Below are positions 1 to 6,084 of a stretch of 14,108 nucleotides of DNA, piece by piece; within the stretch, counting starts at the first letter, position 1, and every line of letters starts with the position of its first letter. The DNA is taken from positions 1-14,108 of the forward strand of contig PKQY01000049.1 of the NCBI GenBank assembly GCA_017577895.1, given 5' to 3'. Origin of the DNA: Bacillota bacterium (lineage in GTDB: Bacteria; Bacillota; Bacilli; ZCTH02-B2). The position numbers and the translations under genes are program-made. The notes beneath the pieces were generated by a model. It ran no database searches and was not told the DNA's origin. It saw only the letters and a list, made by a program, of their open reading frames with translations.

Positions 1-305
1 ATTGGGAACCGGAAGCCCGGGCGGTGCTGGAAGAGCCCCATGTGCCGACGGTGCTGGAAGCGTTCCGCGAAAAAGTGGCGGCCAGCCTGCAGCTGGATGC
101 GGACTTGGTGAAGCAGTGGCTGAAAGCCGTGCAAAAAGAAACCGGCTATAAGGGCAAGCAGTTGTTCATGCCGGTGCGGGCGGCCGTCACCGGCCGAACC
201 CACGGCCCCGATTTGGCGGCGACGATTGCCCTGTTGGGCCGGGAGCGGGTGTTGGCACGCCTTGCGCAAACCCTTGACAGCTTGCCGCGCCATGCGGGAA
301 AATAA
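1..305 (+). CDS. gltX: Glutamyl-tRNA synthetase, C-terminal end (partial)
   Basis: Only the last 100 residues are present, read from base 3 (WEPEARAVLEEP...) to a TAA at 303–305; the 5' part lies outside the window. This is the helical anticodon-binding end of class I glutamyl-tRNA synthetase, the cytoplasmic enzyme that charges tRNA-Glu (in many Bacilli also tRNA-Gln, later amidated). The diagnostic stretch is GKQLFMPVRAAVTGRTHGPDL followed by IALLGRERVLARL, which closes nearly all bacterial GltX proteins. The catalytic HIGH and KMSKS motifs are not visible. Position immediately before cysE and cysS matches the B. subtilis order. No terminator of its own is visible after the stop, so transcripts from gltX would run into the cysteine T-box and be gated by it. 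Confidence 0.93.
   Translation, partial: WEPEARAVLEEPHVPTVLEAFREKVAASLQLDADLVKQWLKAVQKETGYKGKQLFMPVRAAVTGRTHGPDLAATIALLGRERVLARLAQTLDSLPRHAGK
274..303 (+). promoter_or_regulatory. Candidate sigma-A promoter for the T-box–cysE–cysS unit
   Basis: A perfect -35 hexamer TTGACA (274–279) lies inside the end of gltX. After an 18-bp spacer comes GAAAAT (298–303), a 4-of-6 match to TATAAT that touches the gltX stop codon. Transcription would begin around 310, just before the first bases of the T-box leader. The perfect -35 and the placement support it; the weak -10 limits confidence. Confidence 0.5.
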
Positions 306-319
306 TCACAACTTCATCC

Positions 320-567
320 GATGAAAAGCGAGGAAAGGGAGAGTACAGTTTGCTGCCGCCTCCAGAGAGGGCCGGTTGGTGGAAAGGCCTGGCGGGCACA
401 AACTGGAAGTGCACCCTGGAGCTGCCGGCCTGAACGAGAAAGTAGGGTCGGCCGGACCAACCGTTATGGAAAATGAGGGAACCGCCAGGCCCGAGGAGTG
501 CCCGGCGGTTAAGCAGAGTGGAACCGCGTTGAAAAACGTCTCTGACAGTCATGTCGAGGCGTTTTTT
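320..567 (+). promoter_or_regulatory. Cysteine T-box riboswitch (tRNA-Cys-sensing leader)
   Basis: This leader binds uncharged tRNA-Cys and then permits readthrough into cysE and cysS. The parts visible are as follows. Stem I has a lower helix AGGG (336–339)/CCCT (414–417) and an upper helix CAGTTTG (346–352)/CAAACTG (399–405). The specifier loop between them carries AGTA (342–345) on one side and GAAGTGCA on the other. The specifier codon TGC (Cys) is at 410–412 and is followed by the usual A. The distal part includes CCGCC (356–360)/GGCGG (391–395) and an apical loop with GGTTGGTG (374–381). Stem II is CCGGCC (425–430)/GGCCGG (450–455). Stem III is AACCGCC (480–486)/GGCGGTT (504–510). The T-box sequence is GAGTGGAACCGCG (516–528). 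The antiterminator pairs AGAG (515–518) with CTCT (540–543) and GCG (526–528) with CGT (537–539), leaving the bulge TGGAACC. TGGA is complementary to a UCCA acceptor end, which fits the U73 discriminator of tRNA-Cys. Confidence 0.97.
532..567 (+). terminator. T-box intrinsic terminator
   Basis: The 5' arm 532–547 (AAAAACGTCTCTGACA) pairs with the 3' arm 552–567 (TGTCGAGGCGTTTTTT), with one U·G pair, one bulged T and a 4-nt loop. The 3' arm ends in six T. Its 5' arm contains the CGTCTCT needed by the T-box antiterminator, so the two structures exclude each other, as in known T-box leaders. Confidence 0.93.
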
Positions 568-611
568 CTTCGTATAGGGGAAATTTATCCAAAGGCCAGT
601 GAAGGGGGGAA

Positions 612-1298
612 GTGAGGGTGTCCTTGTGGAAGACATTGAAGGAAGACATCGAGGCGGTTTTTGAACGGGATCCGGCGGCGCGGAACGTGCTGGAAGTGGT
701 GCTGACGTATTCGGGATTGCACGCCATCTGGTTTCACCGCATTGCACACGCCCTCTGGAAGCGGAAATTTCGCACCTTGGCTCGGATTATTTCCCAAATT
801 TCCCGCTTTCTGACCGGGATTGAAATCCATCCCGGAGCGAAAATTGGCCGCAAGCTGTTCATCGATCACGGTATGGGGGTTGTCATTGGCGAAACGTGTG
901 AAATTGGCGACAATGTCACGCTGTACCAAGGCGTCACGCTGGGCGGGACCGGCAAAGAAAAAGGGAAACGGCACCCGACCATCGGCAACAACGTATTGAT
1001 TGCCGCCGGCGCGAAAGTGCTCGGTTCGTTTAAAATCGGGGACAACTCGAAAATTGGCGCCGGTTCGGTGGTGTTGCGGGAAGTGCCGCCCAATTCCACT
1101 GTGGTGGGCATCCCGGGACGTATTGTCGTCCAAAATGGGGTGCGGGTATACGATGATTTGGATCACACCAATTTGCCCGACCCGGTGGCCGACACCATTC
1201 GGGACATGCAACGGGAAATTGAGCGCCTGCGCAAAGAAGTGGAAGAACTGAAGGCGGCGATGGAACGGAAAGGAGAACCTTGGCCGAATGTCAATTAA
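612..1298 (+). CDS. cysE: Serine O-acetyltransferase
   Basis: This cytoplasmic enzyme transfers acetyl from acetyl-CoA to L-serine, giving O-acetylserine, the acceptor for sulfide in cysteine synthesis. The 228-residue protein (B. subtilis CysE is about 217) has an N-terminal helical domain (1–65, with DPAARN and YSGLHAIWFHRIAHAL). A left-handed beta-helix of hexapeptide repeats follows (about 70–175). Family active-site residues are visible: D85 and H86 in IDHGMGVVIGET, and H121 in GKRHPTI. The repeat loop LGGTGKEKGKRHP is typical. The last ~30 residues (REIERLRKEVEELKAAMERK) look like a coiled coil. The GTG start follows a GAAGGGGGGAA ribosome site and sits 44 bases after the T-box terminator. 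It overlaps cysS by 11 bases, so the two are co-transcribed and probably coupled under tRNA-Cys control. Confidence 0.97.
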   Translation: MRVSLWKTLKEDIEAVFERDPAARNVLEVVLTYSGLHAIWFHRIAHALWKRKFRTLARIISQISRFLTGIEIHPGAKIGRKLFIDHGMGVVIGETCEIGDNVTLYQGVTLGGTGKEKGKRHPTIGNNVLIAAGAKVLGSFKIGDNSKIGAGSVVLREVPPNSTVVGIPGRIVVQNGVRVYDDLDHTNLPDPVADTIRDMQREIERLRKEVEELKAAMERKGEPWPNVN

Positions 1299-2745
1299 GA
1301 TTTACAATACGCTCACGCGACAAAAAGAACCGTTTGAACCGTTGGAAGACAAAAAAGTGAAAATGTACGTATGCGGGCCGACCGTCTGGAGCACCATCCA
1401 TATCGGCAACGCCCGGACGTTTCTCTTTTTTGACGTCGTCCGGCGGTATTTGCAGGCCCGCGGTTATGAGGTCCGTTTTGTCGAAAACTTCACCGACGTG
1501 GACGACAAGCTCATTCGCAAAGCCCAACAGTTGAACTGGACCGTGCCGCAAGTGGCAGAACATTACATCGAAGCGTTCCGGCAAGATACGGCGGCGTTGG
1601 GGATTCGCCCGGCCGACATCCACCCCCGGGTGACGGAACACATTCCCGACATCATTCGCTTCATTGAACAGTTGATGGAGCGCGGGGTGGCCTATGCCGT
1701 CGACGGCAATGTGTACTTTCGCGTCAGTGCCTTTCCGAACTACGGGCGACTGTCCCGCCACTCCATGGACGATTTGGTGGCCGGGGCCCGGGTGGAAGTG
1801 GACGAGAAAAAGGAAAACCCCCTCGATTTTGCCCTGTGGAAAAAGGCGAAGCCAGGGGAAATCGCTTGGGACAGCCCGTGGGGAGAAGGGCGGCCCGGTT
1901 GGCACATCGAATGTTCGGCCATGGCCATCCGCTACTTGGGTGAAACGTTGGACATTCACGCCGGCGGCAGCGATTTGCGCTTTCCGCATCACGAAAATGA
2001 AATTGCCCAATCAGAAGCGCTCACCGGCCGGCCCTTTGCCCGCTACTGGATGCATACCGCGCATGTGACCGTGGAGAATGAAAAGATGTCCAAATCCTTG
2101 GGCAACGTGTTGGATGTGCGGGATTTGTTGCAGCGCGTCCGGCCGGAAGTGGTGCGGTTTTGGATGTTGTCCACCCATTACCGGACGCCGATGCAGTACA
2201 GTGAGGCGGTGTTGGAACAAGCCGCCCGGGGCTGGGAGCGCATCGAGACCATGTGGCGGAACTTAGAATTCCGCATGTCCCAGATGGAAAACGCGGAAGG
2301 AGTGGCCAAGAGCGGCGACCGTTCAGCGGCGGATTCGAGCGGAGCATCCGGCGAGCAGCCGCGGGTCTGGGAGACGATTCAAGATCTCAAAGCGCGCTTT
2401 GACCGCGAAATGGCCGATGACTTTAACACGGCGGACGCGTTGGCGGTCGTCTTTGAAGCGGTGAAAGAACTGAACCGGTATTTGGAGCAGCCCGATGTGT
2501 CGCGGCCGCTGTTGGAGGAATGGAAACGGCTGTTTACCGACTGGGACGACGTGTTGGGCCTGTTGCCCTTTGCGGCGCCGGCAGCGGATGACGACGAGGA
2601 AATCCGGGCCCTCATCGAAGAGCGGGAGAAAGCACGGGCGAAAAAAGATTGGGCCACCAGTGACCGCATCCGGGAGGAGCTGCAAAAACGCGGGATCGTC
2701 GTTCAAGATACGCCGCAAGGCGTGCGCTGGTATCGCAAAAAATGA
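1288..2745 (+). CDS. cysS: Cysteinyl-tRNA synthetase
   Basis: This class I aminoacyl-tRNA synthetase ligates cysteine to tRNA-Cys in an ATP-dependent reaction in the cytoplasm. It has 485 residues, against about 466 in B. subtilis. The HIGH signature is HIGN at 38–41 and the KMSKS signature is at 266–270. The catalytic zinc ligands of the family are all present: C29 (YVCGPTVW), C209 (WHIECS), and H234 and E238 (FPHHENE). The C-terminal half carries the DALR-type helical domain (MADDFNTADALAVV) and the usual ending (VQDTPQGVRW). The extra length comes mainly from a polar Ser/Gly/Ala-rich linker at residues 336–360. The ATG start overlaps the end of cysE, and AAAGGAGA (about 1269–1276) supplies the ribosome site. 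Its TGA overlaps the proposed rlmB start (ATGA). The gene lies downstream of the Cys T-box, as expected for a synthetase regulated by its own substrate tRNA. Confidence 0.97.
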   Translation: MSIKIYNTLTRQKEPFEPLEDKKVKMYVCGPTVWSTIHIGNARTFLFFDVVRRYLQARGYEVRFVENFTDVDDKLIRKAQQLNWTVPQVAEHYIEAFRQDTAALGIRPADIHPRVTEHIPDIIRFIEQLMERGVAYAVDGNVYFRVSAFPNYGRLSRHSMDDLVAGARVEVDEKKENPLDFALWKKAKPGEIAWDSPWGEGRPGWHIECSAMAIRYLGETLDIHAGGSDLRFPHHENEIAQSEALTGRPFARYWMHTAHVTVENEKMSKSLGNVLDVRDLLQRVRPEVVRFWMLSTHYRTPMQYSEAVLEQAARGWERIETMWRNLEFRMSQMENAEGVAKSGDRSAADSSGASGEQPRVWETIQDLKARFDREMADDFNTADALAVVFEAVKELNRYLEQPDVSRPLLEEWKRLFTDWDDVLGLLPFAAPAADDDEEIRALIEEREKARAKKDWATSDRIREELQKRGIVVQDTPQGVRWYRKK

Positions 2746-3554
2746 ATCTCGACGAAAGGCGCGTACAGCCCATGGCAGAGTACCATCGTCATTCAATAGA
2801 AGAAGCAACGACGACATATATCGGGGGGCGGAATCCGGTGCTGGAAGCCCTCCGTTCCGGGCGCACCGTGGACACGCTGTATTTGGCGGCAGGGACGCGG
2901 GAGTCGGGCGTGCGGGAGTTGCTCCACCTCGCTCGCCAGCGGGGGGTCGTGGTGCAACAAGTCCCCCGCCGCAAATTGGATGACCTAATCGGCAACGCCC
3001 GTCACCAAGGGGTCGTGGCCCGGGTCAGTCCATATGGTTACTGGGAATTGGACGACGTGTTGGCCCGGTTGGACGGCCGCCCGACGCCCCCGTTTTTGCT
3101 TCTGTTGGACGGCATTGAAGATCCCCACAACTTGGGGGCCATTTTGCGGACCGGTGATGCGGTCGGCGTCGACGCCGTCATTATCCCGAAGCGGCGCTCG
3201 GTGGGCTTGACACCGACAGTCGTCAAAGTGTCCACCGGAGCGGTGGAATATGTTCCGGTGGTTCGGGTGAACAACTTGGTCCGGTGCATTGAAACGTTGC
3301 AGCAACACGGCATTTGGGTCGTCGGCAGCGACGCGGCGGCGGAGCAGCTGTATACCGAGGTCGCCTACGACGGGCCCATCGCATTGGTCATCGGCGGCGA
3401 AGGGAAAGGATTGTCCCGGCTCGTGCGGGAAAAAGTCGATTTTTTGGTCCGCCTGCCGATGGTCGGGCACGTCAATTCGTTGAACGCTTCCGTGGCGGCG
3501 GCCGTGCTGATGTACGAAGTATTGCGTCAACGGCGGCAGCAAGAAGGTCGGTAG
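2742..3554 (+). CDS. rlmB: 23S rRNA (guanosine-2'-O-)-methyltransferase, RlmB/SpoU family
   Basis: This is a SPOUT-class methyltransferase using S-adenosylmethionine; E. coli RlmB methylates the 2'-OH of G2251 in the 23S P loop. The N-terminal RNA-binding L30-like domain (about 25–100) begins YIGGRNPVLEALRSG. The three SpoU motifs follow: DPHNLGAILRT (127–137, with conserved N130 and R136), VIGGEGKGL (216–224) and NSLNASVA (245–252). The domain forms the knotted SAM-binding fold. The chosen ATG overlaps the cysS stop as ATGA, suggesting coupled translation, but has no clear Shine-Dalgarno. An alternative in-frame ATG at 2772 (MAEYHRHS...) has a weak AAAGG 12 bases upstream. Homology starts only after both, so the start is uncertain. 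B. subtilis has mrnC between cysS and this gene; here there is no room for it. Confidence 0.94.
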   Translation: MNLDERRVQPMAEYHRHSIEEATTTYIGGRNPVLEALRSGRTVDTLYLAAGTRESGVRELLHLARQRGVVVQQVPRRKLDDLIGNARHQGVVARVSPYGYWELDDVLARLDGRPTPPFLLLLDGIEDPHNLGAILRTGDAVGVDAVIIPKRRSVGLTPTVVKVSTGAVEYVPVVRVNNLVRCIETLQQHGIWVVGSDAAAEQLYTEVAYDGPIALVIGGEGKGLSRLVREKVDFLVRLPMVGHVNSLNASVAAAVLMYEVLRQRRQQEGR

Positions 3555-3571
3555 AGAGAAGAACGGGTGAA

Positions 3572-4096
3572 ATGGAAGAGATTTTGATCATCGACGGGTA
3601 CAATTGCATCCATTTGTGGCCCCATTTGAACGAGCTGAAGGATGAATCGTTGGAAGAAGCGCGCAACGTCTTGATTGAAGAATTGGCCGATTATCAGGCG
3701 AGCCGGGGCATACGGGTCATTCTCGTCTTCGACGCCCACTTGCAGGCCGGGCCCGGCAGCCACGAAGTGCGCGGAAATCTCGAGGTCATGTACACCGCAT
3801 ACGGGGAGACGGCCGATCAGCGGATTGAACGGCTGGCCCGTTCCTTGGCCTCGCTGGGGCGGCTCATTTATGTTGCCACTTCCGACTATACGGAACAGCG
3901 GGTGGCCTTCGGTCAAGGGGCCTTGCGTATTTCGGCCCGCGAACTGTATCAGGAGATTCAACAGACGCGGGAACAAGTTCGCCAAACCATGGCCGCCATC
4001 CGTCGCCGGACGGCTACGCTGGGCCAGCGCCTGTCCAAGGACGTGGAAGAACAGCTGGAACGGTGGCGGCGGGGCAAAGATTTGGAAGAGAGTTGA
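3572..4096 (+). CDS. rae1: Rae1/YacP ribosome-associated endoribonuclease (NYN domain)
   Basis: The 174-residue protein matches the YacP/Rae1 family over its full length (about 170 residues in B. subtilis). There Rae1 enters the ribosomal A site and cleaves certain mRNAs during translation. It is a PIN-like NYN nuclease. Acidic residues likely to bind metal are visible: D8 in IIDGYN, D54 in VFDAH, D82 in GETADQR and D105 in TSDYTEQ. The segment FGQGALRISARELYQEI and the basic C-terminal tail (EKWRRG-like QLERWRRGKDL) are also typical. The ATG at 3572 gives MEEILIIDGYN, the family N-terminus. The frame is open further upstream (to 3314), but that part lies within rlmB and has no family resemblance. 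The ribosome site is weak (GAGAGAAG, 3553–3560), so coupling to rlmB, 17 bases upstream, is likely. Confidence 0.93.
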   Translation: MEEILIIDGYNCIHLWPHLNELKDESLEEARNVLIEELADYQASRGIRVILVFDAHLQAGPGSHEVRGNLEVMYTAYGETADQRIERLARSLASLGRLIYVATSDYTEQRVAFGQGALRISARELYQEIQQTREQVRQTMAAIRRRTATLGQRLSKDVEEQLERWRRGKDLEES

Positions 4097-4121
4097 GTTT
4101 CAGCGGCTGTTCCATTATAAT
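4093..4121 (+). promoter_or_regulatory. Sigma-A-type promoter of sigH
   Basis: -35 TTGAGT (4093–4098), a 17-bp spacer and a perfect -10 TATAAT (4116–4121). The TGA stop codon of rae1 (4094–4096) is embedded in the -35 hexamer. Transcription would start near 4128, leaving a leader of about 45 bases before sigH. In B. subtilis spo0H is also read from a sigma-A promoter, repressed by AbrB; no AbrB site can be recognised by eye. Confidence 0.8.
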
Positions 4122-4172
4122 GGAGAGTACTATGATTGTGTGTACGACAAGGACGGTTCGGAGGAGAGGCCA

Positions 4173-4844
4173 GTGACTCCCGGTGTACAACAGGCCGCAC
4201 AATCGAGTTCCAGCGTGTACGATTCGCTGACCGATGAAGAAGTGGTGGAACTGGCACACCAAGGAGATGACCGGGCGCTGGAGTATTTGATTGACAAGTA
4301 TAAATATTTTGTTCGTTCCAAGGCAAAGGCGTATTTCCTTATCGGCGCCGACAAGGAAGACATCATCCAGGAAGGGATGATCGGGCTTTACAAGTCCATC
4401 CGCGATTATCGGGAGGACAAGCTCACCTCGTTTCGGGCTTTTGCCGAGTTGTGCGTGACGCGGCAAATTATTACCGCCATCAAGACAGCGACCCGACAGA
4501 AACATATCCCGCTCAATTCCTATATATCATTGGACAAGCCCATGTACGAAGAAGAGTCGGAGCGCACGTTGATGGATGTCATCGGCGGGCATAAAGTGAC
4601 CGATCCGGAGCAGCTGATCATCCATCAAGAAGAGTACGATGCCATTGAATCGAAGATCAGCCGCCTGCTCAGCGAATTGGAGCGGGAAGTGCTGATGCTC
4701 TATTTAGACGGGCGCTCATACCAAGAGATTGCGAAAGATTTGAAGCGGCATGTCAAATCCATCGACAATGCCTTGCAACGGGTCAAGCGGAAGCTGGAGA
4801 AATATCTGGAAGAAAAACAAAAGCAAGAACGGGAAATGAATTGA
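4173..4844 (+). CDS. sigH: RNA polymerase sigma factor SigH (Spo0H, sigma-30)
   Basis: This sigma factor directs transcription of early sporulation, competence and stationary-phase genes in Bacilli. The 223-residue protein (218 in B. subtilis) carries region 2 from about residue 30 to 100: LIDKYKYFVRSKAKAYFLIGADKEDIIQEGMIGLYKSIRDY for core binding and region 2.2, then AFAELCVTRQIITAIKTATRQKHIPLNSY for -10 recognition. Region 4 at the C-terminus has the helix-turn-helix RSYQEIAKDLKRHVKSIDNALQRVKRKLEKYL for -35 recognition. The GTG at 4173 is chosen because GGAGGAGAGG (4160–4169) lies just upstream and the length fits the family. The same frame is open upstream into rae1, but that part is not sigH-like. 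It has its own promoter and terminator, so it can be expressed separately. Confidence 0.95.
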   Translation: MTPGVQQAAQSSSSVYDSLTDEEVVELAHQGDDRALEYLIDKYKYFVRSKAKAYFLIGADKEDIIQEGMIGLYKSIRDYREDKLTSFRAFAELCVTRQIITAIKTATRQKHIPLNSYISLDKPMYEEESERTLMDVIGGHKVTDPEQLIIHQEEYDAIESKISRLLSELEREVLMLYLDGRSYQEIAKDLKRHVKSIDNALQRVKRKLEKYLEEKQKQEREMN

Positions 4845-4871
4845 ATCCGTTCCGGCGGGAACGGATTTTTT
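4844..4871 (+). terminator. Intrinsic terminator after sigH
   Basis: A perfect 10-bp stem, AATCCGTTCC (4844–4853) with GGAACGGATT (4858–4867) and a 4-nt loop GGCG, runs into six T (4866–4871). It starts within the sigH stop codon and separates sigH from the rpmG–secE–nusG unit. Confidence 0.95.
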
Positions 4872-4901
4872 GTCGTCGAGGGGCCGTTCTTGGCAGAAAA
4901 G

Positions 4902-4930
4902 TTGACATCTTTATCTGCATGTGATAAATT
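4902..4930 (+). promoter_or_regulatory. Strong sigma-A promoter for rpmG–secE–nusG
   Basis: A perfect -35 TTGACA (4902–4907) is followed by a 17-bp spacer and TAAATT (4925–4930). The -10 is preceded by TGA (4922–4924), an extended -10 TGN element. It lies 31 bases after the sigH terminator. The predicted start is near 4937, giving a leader of about 90 bases. It is the only clear promoter seen between here and rplL and so may drive the ribosomal protein genes too. Confidence 0.85.
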
Positions 4931-4973
4931 CTCTTGAGTGTACGTTTTCTACCAAAAACGGCGCATGGCGTTG

Positions 4974-5000
4974 AAATAACCGCGTAACAATCGGTTTTTT
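4974..5000 (+). terminator. Weak hairpin plus T-run in the rpmG leader (possible attenuator)
   Basis: AACCG (4978–4982) pairs with CGGTT (4992–4996) across a 9-nt loop. A further A-T stretch (4974–4976 with 4998–5000) follows one T-T mismatch. The 3' side is six T (4995–5000). A second hairpin, CGTTTT (4943–4948)/AAAACG (4955–4960), lies upstream. The stem is short, so termination would be partial at best. Confidence 0.35.
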
Positions 5001-5027
5001 GCATCTTGAGGGCTGGAGGTGGAGGAA

Positions 5028-5177
5028 GTGAGGGTCATTGTGACGTTGGCCTGTACCGAGTGCCAGCACCGCAATTACACGACGACGAAAAACAAACGGA
5101 CGCATCCGGACCGCATAGAATTGAAAAAATATTGCCCGACGTGCAATCACCATACGTTGCATCGCGAGACGAAGTAA
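5028..5177 (+). CDS. rpmG: Ribosomal protein L33 (bL33), zinc-ribbon form
   Basis: This 49-residue protein of the large ribosomal subunit reads MRVIVTLACTECQHRNYTTT... to ...HHTLHRETK. Two CxxC pairs, C9/C12 and C36/C39, form the zinc ribbon, making it the C+ (zinc-binding) paralogue rather than the zinc-free form induced by zinc starvation. The NYTTTKNKRTHPDRIELKKYCP core is diagnostic for bL33. The GTG start follows GGAGGTGGAGGAA (5015–5027). It is the first gene after the promoter at 4902, and the secE Shine-Dalgarno lies just after its stop. The rpmG–secE–nusG order is standard in bacteria. Confidence 0.97.
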   Translation: MRVIVTLACTECQHRNYTTTKNKRTHPDRIELKKYCPTCNHHTLHRETK

Positions 5178-5195
5178 TTATTGGGGGTGCCTTCC

Positions 5196-5420
5196 GTGGG
5201 CTTTATCGCGCGGCTGGGAACCGGCATTAAGCGAGGTTTCTTGTCCACCGGCCGTTATTTTAAAGAAAGCTGGGCGGAACTGAAGAAAGTGCGCTGGCCG
5301 ACGCCCAAGGAACTGCGAAACTACACGTTGATCGTGTTGGTCACCGTCTTGCTTATGGCCATCTTTTTTGCGATCATCGATCTCGGCATCACCGCCTTGT
5401 TGGAATGGATTCTCGGTTGA
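5196..5420 (+). CDS. secE: Preprotein translocase subunit SecE
   Basis: This is the small essential subunit of the SecYEG channel, which it clamps in the cytoplasmic membrane. The 74-residue single-span form is typical of Gram-positives. An amphipathic helix (YFKESWAELKKVRWPTPKEL, containing the family W-P-T/S motif) leads into one membrane segment (about 46–66, YTLIVLVTVLLMAIFFAIIDL). GTG at 5196 is preferred because GGGGGTG (5183–5189) pairs well with the 16S anti-Shine-Dalgarno (one G·U) and leaves a 6-base spacer. The in-frame TTG at 5181 and GTG at 5187 overlap that site, so they are unlikely starts. Confidence 0.95.
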   Translation: MGFIARLGTGIKRGFLSTGRYFKESWAELKKVRWPTPKELRNYTLIVLVTVLLMAIFFAIIDLGITALLEWILG

Positions 5421-5451
5421 GCCACCTTCGTCCGGCAAACGTCGTCCGTTG

Positions 5452-5483
5452 AGGAGGGAAGGACGGGGCGAGCCCCGCGCAAT
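5452..5483 (+). promoter_or_regulatory. nusG ribosome site separated from its ATG by a hairpin
   Basis: A strong Shine-Dalgarno AGGAGG (5452–5457) lies 26 bases from the nusG ATG, too far for direct use. Between them CGGGG (5464–5468) and CCCCG (5473–5477) form a hairpin with loop CGAG. If folded, it would bring the two to about 12 unpaired bases. No in-frame ATG, GTG or TTG exists closer to the ribosome site; only an ACG at 5463 does. Confidence 0.55.
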
Positions 5484-6020
5484 ATGGAAAAGCGATGGTA
5501 CGTCATTCATACGTATTCCGGTCATGAAAACAAAGTCAAGACGAACCTGGAAAAACGCGTGGAGTCCATGGGAATGGGCGACAAGATCTTCCGGGTCATT
5601 GTGCCGACCGAAGAGACCGTGGAAATCAAGGGCGGCAAACGGAAGACGGTGCAAAAGCGCGTGTTTCCCGGCTACGTCTTGGTCGAAATGATCATGACCG
5701 ACGACTCATGGTATCTCGTGCGGAACACGCCGGGAGTGACTGGTTTTGTTGGCTCGACCGGTGCTGGTTCCAAGCCGACGCCCTTAAAAGACCATGAAGT
5801 GCGTGCCATCTTGCGACAAATGGGCGAGGTGGAAGCCCGGCCTACCGTCGATTTTCAAGTGAATGAACCGGTCCGGGTCGTGGAAGGGCCGTTTGCCAAT
5901 TTTGTCGGAACGGTCGACGAAGTGTTGGTGGACAAAAACAAGGTGCGGGTGATGATCAGCATGTTCGGTCGGGAAACGCCGGTCGAACTCAATTTCGATC
6001 AAGTCGAAAAACTGAGCTGA
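5484..6020 (+). CDS. nusG: Transcription termination/antitermination factor NusG
   Basis: NusG binds RNA polymerase over the main channel and modulates pausing and termination; in Bacilli it can also stimulate pausing. The 178-residue protein has the N-terminal NGN domain (about 3–112), starting WYVIHTYSGHENKVKTNL, with FPGYVLVEM and VRNTPGVTGFVG. The C-terminal KOW domain (about 125–178) includes VRVVEGPFANFVGTVDEV and ends in the usual NFDQVEKL. MEKRWYVIHTYSG from the ATG at 5484 is the normal family N-terminus. The ribosome site is unusually distant and a hairpin intervenes. A hairpin without a T-run follows the stop. Confidence 0.97.
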   Translation: MEKRWYVIHTYSGHENKVKTNLEKRVESMGMGDKIFRVIVPTEETVEIKGGKRKTVQKRVFPGYVLVEMIMTDDSWYLVRNTPGVTGFVGSTGAGSKPTPLKDHEVRAILRQMGEVEARPTVDFQVNEPVRVVEGPFANFVGTVDEVLVDKNKVRVMISMFGRETPVELNFDQVEKLS

Positions 6021-6041
6021 CCGTCCGGCCCATGAGGACGG
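6021..6041 (+). other. Hairpin between nusG and rplK
   Basis: CCGTCC (6021–6026) pairs with GGACGG (6036–6041) around a 9-nt loop directly after the nusG stop. No T-run follows, so it is not a good intrinsic terminator. It may be an mRNA processing or stability element, or chance. No promoter is seen in the 64-base gap. Confidence 0.4.
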
Positions 6042-6084
6042 CGATATTTGGCCATCCAGTCAGTGTTGTAAGGAGGTGAGGATC

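Noticed and set aside
3314..3571. N-terminal extension of rae1 back into rlmB
   Set aside because: The open frame overlaps the conserved SpoU motifs of rlmB and its translation is Arg/Gly-rich and unlike the family; homology begins at 3572.
3675..4172. N-terminal extension of sigH back through rae1
   Set aside because: The GTG at 4173 has a strong ribosome site and gives family length, and the sigH promoter lies inside the supposed extension.
5181..5195. Upstream TTG/GTG starts for secE
   Set aside because: Both overlap the GGGGGTG ribosome site that best serves the GTG at 5196.
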